This document shows positions 43,043 through 58,535 of a stretch of DNA of 64,000 bases, in pieces. Position 1 is the first letter of the stretch; every line of letters begins with the position of its first letter. Source of the DNA: Gymnopilus junonius (lineage: Eukaryota; Basidiomycota; Agaricomycetes; Agaricales; Galerinaceae); assembly GCA_015501075.1 (NCBI GenBank), contig JADNYJ010000076.1, positions 62,001-126,000 of the forward strand, in the 5' to 3' direction. The notes under the pieces are model-generated. The model was not told where the DNA came from and made no database searches. It saw nothing but the letters and a program-made list of their open reading frames with translations. The position numbers were made by a program, and so were the translations under genes.

Positions 43043-44397
43043 ACAGAAACTCCACTGGTATATTTTCCCCTTGCCTGACCTCCTCCAGGATCCGCTCTCG
43101 GTCCTTGCGCAACTGAGGTCCCATAATTCCAGGATATTCATAAGGAGAGGCAAGAAATTCTTCAATCCACCCTTGAAGTTGACCACCTCGGCCATGTTTT
43201 GATAGGCCTACCAGATGTTCTCTCTTGAGTCTTACAGTGTCCGTTTCCACCTCATCATACACATCAGGGAACTCATAACCTAATCTGAGGTCAAGCTCGA
43301 TAGTAAGCTGGGAAGTGTCGAAATGTTTTCAGCAAAAAAACTCTGCCGTATTCTTCCATCCAGCCAATGGCATATTACTCCCTTCCGGTACATCCAAGCG
43401 AGCATTGTAGCCTAGATTAAAGCGAATCCAACGCAGGCTTTTGAGAGCGAGTGATGGTAAGCACTGGAAAAATGAGAGGCCTTCTCGCATTCCTGGCTGG
43501 CCATCAAAGGGCCATGGCTGTTCCTCTATGAGGAACTTGTTCTTTGAAAAGAAAATTTCCATAGCCTCCTGTCGCATTTCCCTGCTAACTTCGAAGAGAG
43601 CTGTTGGAAAAGACCAACATGTACACTGGACGGAGGAAAAGGCAGCGTGATTGACATTACAACAGCAAGCCTCCGCTGCATCAGAGCACTGCAAGCAACA
43701 GCTATGATCGCCCAGATGAAAAGGCATGATACCACGTCTTTGCTCGGTTGAGTAAATGTAGCCATTGCACTCGAGAATATACGGCGAGCGCAAATCCGTG
43801 TGACGAAGGATTTCTCTTTGGAGTTCCCTGGGGAGATCCAGAAAGCGAAAGTTTCTTGCGCGAGGACGGTCTGTGAGCTCGAAAACTGTCTCTTCGGCAA
43901 GATGACGCCATTCCATGGTCGGAGATTGACCCAGGCGAATTGAACATTCAGCCATCTTCGGAAGGAGTCTCATAGGTTCGATGATCTTCTGTGCGGTCAC
44001 CGCATCAGCACAGTCACAGATAATGGTCAATCGCATTGAGGGTCGGACGGCGTTTTGCAGGGTTTTACAAACAGCTACCCAGAAATCGATTTTATCGATC
44101 CCGTTCCTCGACATGAGGGATAGTGGGGAGTCCCTCCCTCGGTTACACAAAGGATGACAATCGGTGCAACGTTCGTTAGTATAGTTACTGGCAGGATGGT
44201 CGCAGGTATGACCTTCGATGCAGGAGCGGCAAGCTTTGGAGAGCAATTGATGGGAAGCGCTGGAAATATGAGAGGGCTGTGCGTACGACATAGCTGAATT
44301 GGTAGAGGAGGGCAGATACATCCGTGTTCCACCGAGTTTACGTGGCGACGTCTATGTAGAAATTTTTTGCTCTTGTAGTCGCAGTAACGGTTCCTTT
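43043..44397 (-). pseudogene. Decayed duplicate of the F-box-like gene at 51134-52819
   Basis: Nearly identical over long stretches to the intact copy, sharing 'EGHTCDHPASNYTNERC', 'LPRELQREIL', 'CCCNVNHAAFSSVQC' and 'FFSKNKFLIEEQPWPFDGQ'. Four lesions are visible. The first 60 or so codons and the promoter are absent (homology ends near 44397). A block between about 44227 and 44295 is replaced by unrelated, shorter sequence. A T-run near 43337 is one base longer, giving 'TAEFF' then a stop. The 3' end around 43076-43225 is rearranged. Both copies lie on the minus strand, about 8 kb apart. It is non-functional as it stands. Confidence 0.85.
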
Positions 44398-44665
44398 TCA
44401 ATAGAGAATGGACTCAGTGACGCATCATCAGACTATGGAGTCGATTGTTTAGAGCGGTAGTGATATAAATACAAAGTGGAGTATCACTATCACAACAGCA
44501 CTCTAACGATAGCTCGAGTATTATGAGAGGAGGTTTAATTAGTAAGTACTAAGTAATCATACTGTGTACCATTTTGAAAAGCGAGTTATGCGTTAAGCAA
44601 GCGGTAAAGTAATAAGACCCAATTCTCAAAGTCTCAACTCAACTCGACTGCAGTTCATAAGCGAT

Positions 44666-49269
<4,604 letters not shown>

Positions 49270-49277
49270 TATAAAAG
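49270..49277 (+). promoter_or_regulatory. TATA box (TATAAAAG)
   Basis: Consensus TATA box 73 bp upstream of the ATG at 49350 of the double-psi beta-barrel pseudogene. Confidence 0.6.
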
Positions 49278-49349
49278 TCGAGCGATATTTTCTAAAGCAC
49301 ACCAGTTTACCCACTTCAAATTACCTTCCAACACATTATTCGATTACCA

Positions 49350-49823
49350 ATGCTTGGTCCTCGAGTTCTCATTGCTCTTCTTTCTAGCCTGACGGCTATT
49401 TCAACCGTCAACGCATACACTGGTCGTGGTATGCCCTACTTATTGATATTGATTCTTCGTTGAAGTGATCAATGACCTTCTAATCTTCATAGCGACCGTG
49501 GATTCTCTCGGAGCCGCACCCTGCCCAATTACGTGCCTGTCTCAGACTTCAGAGCCGCTCTTCCATGGACATGTTCCCCAATGGCGAACAGTGCTGCTCC
49601 ACGGTTCATATCAGCTGTAAGTCCACATAACTCAGTAGGAACCTCACGAATGCTCACTTAATTTTCGTATTTGACAGACCAAGGAATAAACATCGATGCC
49701 ATTTTTAATAATCTGTTCGAAGCCGCGAACGGTTCGTACAACATTAGTCTGAGCCGCGAGGCGTTTTCCCAATTTGCCCCGCTGGAGGTTGGGGAGATTT
49801 ATCCTGTCGTTTGGAACCTCTAA
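49350..49823 (+). pseudogene. RlpA-like / expansin-like (double-psi beta-barrel) secreted protein, frameshifted
   Basis: A clean signal peptide (MLGPRVLIALLSSLTAIS...NA) is followed by 'YTGR', a 65-bp or so intron and 'ATVDSLGAAPC', the usual opening of short fungal RlpA-like proteins ('YxGxATxY...GACG'). The next pieces, 'SDFRAALP' and 'DMFPNGEQCC', are in two other frames. From there the last part reads normally through a second intron: 'YQGINIDAIFNNLF', 'NISLSREAFSQFAPLEVG', 'VVWNL'. Two indels between about 49525 and 49585 are needed to explain the frames. Such proteins are small, secreted and often stress- or development-induced. Promoter, signal peptide and splice sites are intact, so loss is recent or an artefact. 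Confidence 0.7.
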
Positions 49824-51133
49824 ACGGGAGTTCAGTGGGTCGGATTTTTTCGTCTGTGAATGTGCTACTTGGGTTTTAATAAATGAGAATGCGGGAGAGG
49901 AGATTTATTTAATTGTTATAATAATAATGTAGTATACCTCGTAGTGGCATGATGAATTTCGCAATACACAGACACATTTTCAAGATAAGCGGCTTAAACC
50001 CAACCGACCGTCTCAACTTAGACAGCCCGCCGTTTAATCCATTAGACATCAGCAGCGCCTCAAAAGCAGGGGGTATCCATGGCTTATAAGGCTCAGCTGA
50101 TCAAATTGCGATTCATAGATGAGCTGGCGACATGCGATGGGAGAGTGACACAAAAAAGGAATAAGGACAAGAAGAGAGAAAGGGAAGAAAGGGAGACAGA
50201 TATGATTTGTTTAAACTATCCAGGTCAGATTCATCTGATCCTTGGCTCCATTATACAACCTCCAGCATTGGAAGTTATCGAGTTCCCATCTATCTGATCA
50301 AGGCACCCAGTTAACACACTACGAAGGGTGTGAAGATGCTTTTTGTCAGATAGTGGGTAAAATCACGTCGACGCTGGCTGCGATAATATTCCGTAGAGGA
50401 CGCGTCATATCCACATGCAAATTGATAAGAAGTAGGGCGGATACCCACTGAGTCTATAAACTGAAGATCGGCAAGACACTGAAGATGACATACTCGAGAA
50501 GGAAACAGAGGAGCATGATAAAGGTGGATAGAGGAAGGAAGGAAAGAGGGGAAAAAAGGGCACAATCCAAAATCGCCCTTGGATGCAAAAGAGCACCAGC
50601 AACCAGCTGTCGTTACAAACCCACGGCTCTGAATCGACAGCCCTTTGGCTCTCTTGCCGCCTCGAGAATCTCGCTGGCATCCGATCGACTATCAAGTAAC
50701 AAGAAACGAAAGATAACTCGTATCGACGGTCGAGATCCAATCAATCATCTTGCATGAAAGAGAGCCCAGGCTGACAGTAAGTTGGGTTCGCTGCAGTGTC
50801 GAGGAAGGGAAGCGAGGAGAAAGCAAGGGGGAGGCAAGGCGAAGGATGATAAAGAATAAAGAAGATCATGAAAGAGGAAGAAGGAGAACGTAGGTCGACA
50901 TTGATCAATCACACATTGATAAGAGTGAAAACGCGTTGGTTATGCACACACCCTTTCCTTGAGGGCGAGCCATAGTACATAGACGAACTCGAACAGGATG
51001 TCTCATTCACAGAGTGGACGCTATGATGAAAGCACTTTGTATGTTAAGGGCATTTTGTACCATGTCAACAACTTGGGATTTCAATGCCGTGTGGATGACA
51101 AACAAGGAATGGAACACACAGTAATCATACCAC
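49824..51133. other. Gene-poor gap
   Basis: 1.3 kb with purine-rich stretches (about 50150-50200 and 50480-50560). No supported gene. Confidence 0.4.
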
Positions 51134-52819
51134 CTACTCGTCGTATTTCCTCGGTAAGAAGCCATATACTCGTTCATGGGCGACCTCACTGAAAGAAACT
51201 CCACGGTTGGTATATTTTCCCCTTGCCGGGCTGTCGTAACCTTCTCCCATGATTCGTTTCTCCAGAATCCGCTCTCGGTCCTTGCGCAACTGAGGTCCCA
51301 TAATTCCAGGATATTCATAAGGAGAAGCAAGGAATACGAAGAAATCCTTCAGTCCGTCTTTGAAGTGGAAAACCTCGGCCAAGTTCTGATACGACTTCCA
51401 GATGTTCTCTCTTACTGTGTCCGTTTCCACCTCATCATACACGTCAGGGTACTCGTAACCATATCTGAGGTCAAGCTCGATAGTAAGCTGGGAAGTGTCG
51501 AAATTTTCCGCAATAAATTCGGCCGTTTTCTTCCATCCAGCCAATGGCGCACTCCCTTCCGGTACATCCATGCGAGCATTGTAGCCTAGATTAAAGCGAA
51601 TCCAGCGCAGGCTTTTGAGAGCGAGTGATGGTAAGCACTGGAAAAATGAGAGGCCTTCTCGCATTCCTGGCTGGCCATCAAAGGGCCATGGCTGTTCCTC
51701 TATGAGGAACTTGTTCTTTGAAAAGAAAATTTCCATAGCCTCCTGTCGGATTTCCCTGCTAACTTCGAAGAGAGCTGTTGTAAAAGACCAACATGTACAC
51801 TGGACGGAGGAAAAGGCTGCGTGATTGACATTACAACAGCAAGCTTCCGCTGCATCATTGCACTGCAAGCAACAGCTATGATCGCCCAGATGAAAAGGCA
51901 TGATACCACGTCTTTGCTCGGTTGGGTAAATGTAGCCATTGCACTCGAGAATATACGGTGAGCACAAATCCGTGTGATGAAGGATTTCTCTTTGGAGTTC
52001 CCTGGGGAGATCCAGAAAGCGAAAGTTACTTGCGCGAGGACGGTCTGTGAGCTCGAAAACTGTCTCTTCGGCAAGATGACGCCATTCCATGGTCGGAGAT
52101 TGACCCAGGCGAATTGAACATTCAGCCATCTTCGGAAGGAGTCTCATAGGTTCGATGATCTTCTGTGCGGTCACCGCATCAGCACAGTCGCAGATAACGG
52201 TCAATCGCATTGAGGGTCGGACGGCGTTCTGCAGGGTTTTACAAACAGCTACCCAGAAATCGATTTTATCGATCCCGTTCCTCGACATGAGGGATATTGG
52301 GGAGTCCCTCCCTCGGTTACACAAAGGATGACAATCGGTGCAACGTTCGTTAGTATAGTTACTGGCAGGATGGTCGCAGGTATGACCTTCGATGCAGGAG
52401 CACATATTCAGTCGAATGCATAGCGAGGTCATCCTGGCAACTGCCTTCGATTCCAACTGCACACTGGAGTTGAGAAATACCTTAAACTTGTTTTGGGAAT
52501 ATAAGACCTCCCATACCTCCTGGTACATCGTGCGGCATACGGTGAGGAGTTGAATTGGTAGAGGAGGGCAAATGCATCCATATTCCGCCGAGTTTACGTG
52601 GCGACGTCCATGTAGAAATTTCTTGCTCCTGTAGTCGCAGTAACGGTTCCTAGCCATTTCTACATCTGGATTAAATCCCTTTATGTGCCTTTCTCGATCG
52701 GTCCTCCTTGAACCTTCATTATTGGGATTGATGGGGCAGAGACGGACGAGGTCGGCGAAAATATATATTTTCAACCTGATTTTCCGTGGAAGAGTAAGGA
52801 ATGTCGGGGTAGAAAACAT
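51134..52819 (-). CDS. F-box-like domain protein (intact copy)
   Basis: Single-exon frame of 561 aa. Two F-box-like helices are visible: 'LTLPRKIRLKIYIFADLV' at about 7-24, and 'LPRELQREILHHTDL' about midway, followed by a Cys/His-rich segment ('DHSCCLQC', 'CCCNVNHAAFSSVQCTCW') and 'TALFEVSREIRQEAMEIFFS', an arrangement common in fungal F-box-like proteins of unknown substrate. An earlier Cys cluster ('CSCIEGHTC', 'CTDCHPLC') may bind metal. If it is a true F-box protein it would connect a target to an SCF ubiquitin ligase; this is inferred. A decayed copy lies at 43043-44397 in the same orientation. Confidence 0.75.
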   Translation of the reverse strand: MFSTPTFLTLPRKIRLKIYIFADLVRLCPINPNNEGSRRTDRERHIKGFNPDVEMARNRYCDYRSKKFLHGRRHVNSAEYGCICPPLPIQLLTVCRTMYQEVWEVLYSQNKFKVFLNSSVQLESKAVARMTSLCIRLNMCSCIEGHTCDHPASNYTNERCTDCHPLCNRGRDSPISLMSRNGIDKIDFWVAVCKTLQNAVRPSMRLTVICDCADAVTAQKIIEPMRLLPKMAECSIRLGQSPTMEWRHLAEETVFELTDRPRASNFRFLDLPRELQREILHHTDLCSPYILECNGYIYPTEQRRGIMPFHLGDHSCCLQCNDAAEACCCNVNHAAFSSVQCTCWSFTTALFEVSREIRQEAMEIFFSKNKFLIEEQPWPFDGQPGMREGLSFFQCLPSLALKSLRWIRFNLGYNARMDVPEGSAPLAGWKKTAEFIAENFDTSQLTIELDLRYGYEYPDVYDEVETDTVRENIWKSYQNLAEVFHFKDGLKDFFVFLASPYEYPGIMGPQLRKDRERILEKRIMGEGYDSPARGKYTNRGVSFSEVAHERVYGFLPRKYDE

Positions 52820-53970
52820 GATATGGGATTTGCACCAGGAGATATACAGCTGTTGATAATGGTGATGTGGATTCTAAGACGCTGTGAGAACCAACTGCAA
52901 CACAGCATAAAAGTTAAAGTACCTGAATATTTGAGACAATGTCTTCTACCTATGCAGGTGTAGCACAGACTGGACGACCTGATGTTCACTGGTGCATGCG
53001 TCAGGTGGCAAAGCAAGAGAACGCCCGGGGGATAATGTCCTTGAAGGGCGGACAGAAAGATGGGATCCTGATCGGGTGATCAACAACCCACATGTCGTCT
53101 GGCGATAAGCATCGCACACAGGAACAAATAGATGTAATCTAACAATGTATTGTTAGGTTGTCCGGGAAAATCAGTGAACATGATAGTCTCTCAAATAGCT
53201 CTCCGACTGTAAAAAAACCTCCAAATTATGGGATGATCCTGCCTAGAAATTCCCTCATCAATATAGATTCTGAAAATTTAGAGGGCTCATTGGTATGAAG
53301 AATATGTGCATAAGGTGAACGCAACGTTGAGGCGGAACCCTGGTCTTGTTCGGAAGAGATCACTTGGAAGAATATTGCGCTATGAAGCGAAGACGTTATC
53401 CACACAGATGGGACATGGAATTTTCCGCTTACTTATCCATCCCCAATTCTTCTCAGTGGCTGACATTTCTGTACTCATCAGAGCAAATATTTTAGAATCC
53501 TACTTGTATGATAATACAGTTATTGCTCTGTGGGCCATTACATCAAGGCTCCCCTATGTACTTCTGCGAGGTGCCTATGGGGCCGGGTCATTTCATAATC
53601 ATGCTAGACTATTCACAGGCAAAACTTGTCCATAACGGAACAAGAATGAATTCAAAACATGCAGTGCAATGTGCCCACAGATAACGAAGAACTTTGCAAT
53701 CCCTTGATCAGCGATCAGTACCCACAAAGGCTGTGGCTGAATGTGACCCACAATAATTTACATATAAAGAGCGCCTTGTCTCCTGCAAGAATTCTGCATC
53801 TTCTCCGGTAGAAGCTTGGACTCGCCCGGTGCGGTATCCATTCTAATCTGACTTTTGCTCTTGGTGTGTCATTTATTTTATTCCTCTTTATCCTGTCACT
53901 TATCCGAGTCTGGTCCCATACAGGTTTACACAGTCTCTGATTTTTGAACTGCTCTTGACCGCTATCTGCC
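52820..53970. other. Divergent intergenic region
   Basis: 1.15 kb between divergently transcribed genes. A plus-strand frame at 53306-53635 has no recognisable content. Confidence 0.4.
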
Positions 53971-54630
53971 ATGCGACAAATGCTCTATCTCATCTTTTGC
54001 GTTATATTCCATGTTTTCTTATTTTTTCAACCTGCCTTTTGCCTTCCGGTGACGGTGACCCTTGCACGGCGAGTAGAGGTTCCAGATCTGGCCCCACAGG
54101 CATATGCCGGTCAGGACCACGAGTTCGGTGGACCAACATTCTACCACCATGAAATAGTCGGTCACCATTTATCTCCATCGGAGGTCGAGGAAGCAGTTAA
54201 GCATGCTTATACGCTTATCAAGGATCACCAACTACCACAGCTCAAGCCTCATCAACAGCCCAAACACCTGGTGATGGCTGCGTTATACGTTCCCCACCAG
54301 CATACAATCCATTATGCTTCACAGCCTTTAGGTGCAGGATATAGGCATTTTCAACAAGTGAAGAATACCCATGGGTGGCCAGGAGTGGTAAATGAGCAAA
54401 ACAATCTGCATGCAGAGGGTCACGCAGTCTTGCAGGCAATGGCGAAAGGAGCCCATGCTGAGCATCTTCGAGGAACATATATGGGTTTGTATGGGCATTT
54501 CGAACACCATCCTCCGCAGAAGATCAGTCCTTGCCACGGAGGTGGCAGAGACGCCATGACAAACTGCCACGCCCTGCTAAGCCATTTGAAAATTAACACC
54601 AGGAAAAATAATATATACCACCACCATTGA
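53971..54630 (+). CDS. Secreted protein with deaminase-like zinc motifs
   Basis: Single exon, 219 aa. A strong signal peptide ('MLYLIFCVIFHVFLFF...CLP') is followed by a His-rich chain. Near residues 140-200 it has 'NNLHAEGHAVLQAM', then a strand 'GTYMGLYGHF', then 'SPCHGGGRDAMTNCHALLSHL'. An H-A-E helix followed by P-C...C before a helix is the zinc-binding order of the cytidine-deaminase-like fold, although the cysteines are ten residues apart rather than two. Some fungal secreted deaminase-like proteins show such expanded Cys spacing. Activity and substrate are unknown, and the assignment is by motif alone. It could instead be an unrelated secreted metal-binding protein. Confidence 0.5.
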   Translation: MRQMLYLIFCVIFHVFLFFQPAFCLPVTVTLARRVEVPDLAPQAYAGQDHEFGGPTFYHHEIVGHHLSPSEVEEAVKHAYTLIKDHQLPQLKPHQQPKHLVMAALYVPHQHTIHYASQPLGAGYRHFQQVKNTHGWPGVVNEQNNLHAEGHAVLQAMAKGAHAEHLRGTYMGLYGHFEHHPPQKISPCHGGGRDAMTNCHALLSHLKINTRKNNIYHHH

Positions 54631-54989
54631 CTAACAGAGAGAAGAACTGATCATTCATCGTAGCGAGGATTGAACGGAGGTTTTCATAGGATGTATTCCA
54701 TGAACTGCTTGTACTGGTTGCAATCAATAATTTCTGAAAATCTACTGTAGTAAAAACAAGTTTTGTCGTGTAGTTAACTAAGCGCATGCACGGCTCGAGC
54801 GGAGAAAAGGCTGAATGATCAAAGACTTCCCGCGCCTAAGGTGAAGGCTCTTGTTGAAGGGGTGGGTTATATTTAAGAAAGGAGGCCTCAGGCTGACTCA
54901 TCGACGTCAACGTCAGCGATATCCAGAGTCGCCAGTTCTGAGTGACGTCGATCACCGTTGCATCATTGGCCTCAGTCTAAACTCGTTTC
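54631..54989. other. Intergenic gap
   Basis: Promoter side of the next gene, with a TATATTTAAG stretch near 54868. Nothing else. Confidence 0.4.
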
Positions 54990-56200
54990 ATGGTTTCAGA
55001 TTATCAGGAACCCCTACAGAATGGCCTCAATCTTCCGCAGGAGATTATCGACCTCTTCATAATTAGTCTGCAGTCTTTACCTGAGAGGGAGGCTCGAAGA
55101 GCACTCGCTGCATGTACCCTCGTTTCACAATCCGTCGGGGTTCCGGCACGGAAACTTCTGCATTCTACAATCGTCTTATCTGCGAGTCGAGGACCGTTAC
55201 TCAGAGTTCCCCAAAGGGATTTGCGATACGCCTTTGGTCAACAGATATTAGCACTGGAGGACTTGATAAACCGGAATTCGAGCTTCGCCTCTCTGATACG
55301 AAAGATCCAAGTTGAAGGAGGTAGCAGCCGACTAAACATCCTCTCTGAAACTAACAACGTGGCTAAAGTATTCGACTCCCTTCGACTCCATGCGAAAAAC
55401 CTGGACAGTATTTCCATAGCGGCAAAGAGTGGGAGCCCCTTCGCATTATCCAATGCGGGTGAAAGATTCCTGAAATCATATGTTGGTTTAATTACGGCCG
55501 TCAAGTTGCGACACCTACAATTCACGCACATAATGGACCTTCCGTCACAATTTGTCTGCAACTGCTCATCTCTCATTTCCCTAGAGCTCAATTCTACGTG
55601 GATGACAAATGAAAAGGGGTTGGGTATCCCCTTACCGGACTCAGCTTCTTCACTCATTCAGCTCGTTGAACTCACTCATGTGCCAAATATCCTCAACTTC
55701 CACACGAATCGATCCAACATCAACCTATCCCAGCTACAACGATTCAAAACATCAATCTCTATCCCCACAGAGGCCGACATTGCTTGGGAGTCTATGTGGG
55801 AAGCACGTCTGTCGATCAAGTCCCTGGAAATGTACGTGGTCATCTCACTTCTTAACTTTTCATTTTAATAACTTCTGGAAGACTGCTCCATACACGGAAG
55901 AATAACATATTTGATAATAGCTCCCTCGATATCGGAAAATTGCCCAAACTACATAACCTTCGGTTGTCCATACAAACTGGCACGCACAGAACATTTCCGC
56001 CTTTGGAAGATGTACTGAGCATTCTCGATCCTCCGACTCATCCCACGTCACTGCATTCCATCGAAGTACTATTCGAATACAGTACCACGGCCCCTGATGC
56101 ACTTCGCATCCCTCCAAACAGCGACGCTGATAAGGCATGGAGCTTGCTCGAAATTTCTAATTTACGCCTGAAACACATACACCTGAAGAGAGTCTCGTAA
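54990..56200 (+). CDS. F-box-like protein with leucine-rich C-terminal region
   Basis: Exons 54990..55831 and 55882..56200, 386 aa, with a 50-bp intron. The N-terminal 'LNLPQEIIDLFIISL' and 'ALAACTLVSQSVGVPARKLL' are the F-box-like opening and the following helix typical of agaricomycete F-box proteins. The rest has scattered leucine-rich segments ('LRHLQFTHIMDLP', 'LISLELNSTW', 'LPKLHNLRLSIQ', 'LLEISNLRLKHIHL'), as in the LRR-like half of these proteins. It probably recruits an unknown target to an SCF-type ubiquitin ligase, inferred from domain layout. No stops interrupt the spliced frame. Confidence 0.7.
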
Positions 56201-57037
56201 AACTAGACGTTAGAGTGTCCTTTCGTAATTATCGCCGACGTTGAAAAGCGAGAGATCGCTAGATCGCTTTCTCAACAACTCTCAAGCCACATACAACCCT
56301 CACCGTGGGCAGATCGTTCAATCTTTTCAGAGGTCGACGTTGTCGTCTTATGAAATAGTCATCTAGACTTTTTTAGATAAAACTTTAAACTGTTACCTGG
56401 TAGTTTTTTCTTTGAGCGTAAAGATTTGTGCCCTATTTTCCTATTTTAATATAATAGACAACAATCGTTCTGATCGTAAAGAAAATCGCCCAAACTATCA
56501 GGGCTTAGATCTTAGAGCCTAGGTTACCCACCCCGTCTTAGAGGGAAATCATCCCTTTAGCGTTCCCAAAAAAAAAGGTCTAATTGCCCAAAATACATCA
56601 AAATTGCTTTAAGAAATACATTGTGATCATGGTGATAAAGGCCTCGTATTATTGAAGGGCGAGGAATAGAACGAAAGTTGCTGATAGGATAAGTCGAAAT
56701 AAATCGCATAAATATATCGTGTAATATGCCGAAAAAAATGATGATGGATCGTTTAATGACTGATGACGCGTCGAAGGAAGGGATGGTGTCGCAGATGGAA
56801 ATGATGAACGAGTATATGGCGGGGCGGCAATGCAAAATGCAACGAAGTATATGATGATGGGTATAGGATGAGGTGAATGAGGGGATAATGATGCCGATGA
56901 TGATGATGATGATGCCGTTGCTAATAAGTCATGAACATACTAGACCGTAAGGTCAGCTAAGCATTCGCGACGATGTGGCAAGCGGGACTTACAGAATACG
57001 TATGCTCAGAGAGCCACAGTGTAGTCAGGCGTAGAGC
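56201..57037. other. Intergenic gap with GAT microsatellite
   Basis: Convergent 3' flanks. A (GAT)n-type repeat at about 56885-56920. No pheromone-receptor exons seen. Confidence 0.5.
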
Positions 57038-57178
57038 CTAGGCAACAATGCAATAGGCATTGCCTCCACTACCAGCCTTCTCCTGCTCCGTGATCTCAAA
57101 GATGGGCTGTTCGTCCTGCGCCTCAGAGGCAGCAGCAGAAGTGGACGCAGTGGAGAAGAGAGCGAAGAAGGAATCCAT
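57038..57178 (-). CDS. Mating-type pheromone precursor (CaaX box CIVA)
   Basis: 46 aa starting MDSFFALFSTAS, the usual opening of basidiomycete pheromone precursors, and ending 'GSGGNAYCIVA'. The last four residues form a CaaX box, so the cysteine would be farnesylated, -IVA removed and the end carboxymethylated. The acidic middle ('EITEQEKAG') contains the likely processing site for the roughly 10-14-residue mature peptide. I chose the ATG at 57178 over the in-frame ATG at 57268 because family precursors begin MD-[S/A]-F. The secreted lipopeptide acts on Ste3-type receptors of compatible mates. No receptor gene is visible in this window, so it may be a solitary or peripheral pheromone gene. 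Confidence 0.82.
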   Translation of the reverse strand: MDSFFALFSTASTSAAASEAQDEQPIFEITEQEKAGSGGNAYCIVA

Positions 57179-58535
57179 TGCTATAGTTGTCAAGGTCGCT
57201 GAAAGGGCGATGAATGGTCCAAAGGCGCGAAGCAGGAAGCGAAGCTTGCTGGGGAGCTCCACATCCACCGGGTAGCCTATTTATCTTTCTGGTACAATAG
57301 ACCGGTTTTGAATAGGGTTCACATAGCTGTCGGTCAAAAGTATAAAAAACTATTGTCTCTGAATGGAATAGGACGCGAGATCGCTTAAAAGTCTAACCTG
57401 TACCTAGTTTGCAGGATCCGTAGTCACGTAAGAATCAGTACGACAGAGGCCACGGGAAGGCCATGAGCCGCTATGACAAAATCCTATTGTCTATCCCGGG
57501 TCTATGCCCACGGAATGGCGCCGAGGATAAAAAGTCGGGAAGCTGAGGATTTCCATCTCGTCTGGAGACCGACAGCCACAATAACCAGGTCAGACAGCAT
57601 CAACCATGCTACAGCGATGGATCACAGGCCGTCACAAATTACAATAAGGACACCTGGAAGAGATATACAGAGTTGACAAGCACGTTCCGAAATAGTCTTC
57701 GGCCACCAATTTGGCACGGGTGTGGAAAAGTAGACCGTTATCGGGAAAGACAATAGTGAGCACTGAGTGAACAAAAGAGGCGGAAAAGAAGCAAAAATTT
57801 TGTTGATGGAATAACCACGTGACAAATCGTTATCTTATCACTTATCCCCGAGTCCTGGCCATGATGCATGCATAATCAACCCCGGTTTGCACATCTTTGC
57901 TGAGCCCTTGAAGAGGACTTTCTCGTGTAATTGGCTTTATTGGGCGCTTACAAAATGAATAGTACCCGCTGGAATAATCCTTGGTTATTATTTTGTCTAG
58001 ATCGAATCATCAGTGTTCTTTTCTTTGCACTCAATTTGGACTACGATAATTTCTTGAGATATGTAAACCATACCACTCATTGACAACCGCCCGAGGACCA
58101 TAATTTTAGACCTACATTCTATGTAATGCACATATATGTAACAAATAATAAAAGAAGAAAAGAAAGGACAAAATAAATACGAAAACAGTCAACGCCCAAT
58201 TCAATTGATCCTACTCTATTTTTTCTTGTTCCTTCCGACAAGGTGCCGCTCAACTTTGGCTCTTCTCAGCGTTACTTCGGGATTCCAGTACCGAAGGCAT
58301 CGATCAACAAGATCCAACAGCGGCGGTCAGTACAGACAGGCGACGCTCCTTTATCCGAAGGTGCAGAAGTACGGCCCACTCTATCCCCCACCAACGAATG
58401 GGTTGTACTTACCTAGCGTCCACTTGGACTGTGCAGAGCTCCAGGATGGCACGAAGAAGAGACGAAACAGTTTTCTAGCAGTGGTGTGCAGAGTAACGTT
58501 GATTTGGAAAAGGGTTAAACGACTCGACTCGACAA
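57179..58535. other. Intergenic region
   Basis: 1.36 kb. No seven-transmembrane receptor, second CaaX peptide or other gene found. Confidence 0.45.

Noticed and set aside
53306..53635. 109-aa plus-strand open frame
   Set aside because: No motif, and composition typical of random frames.
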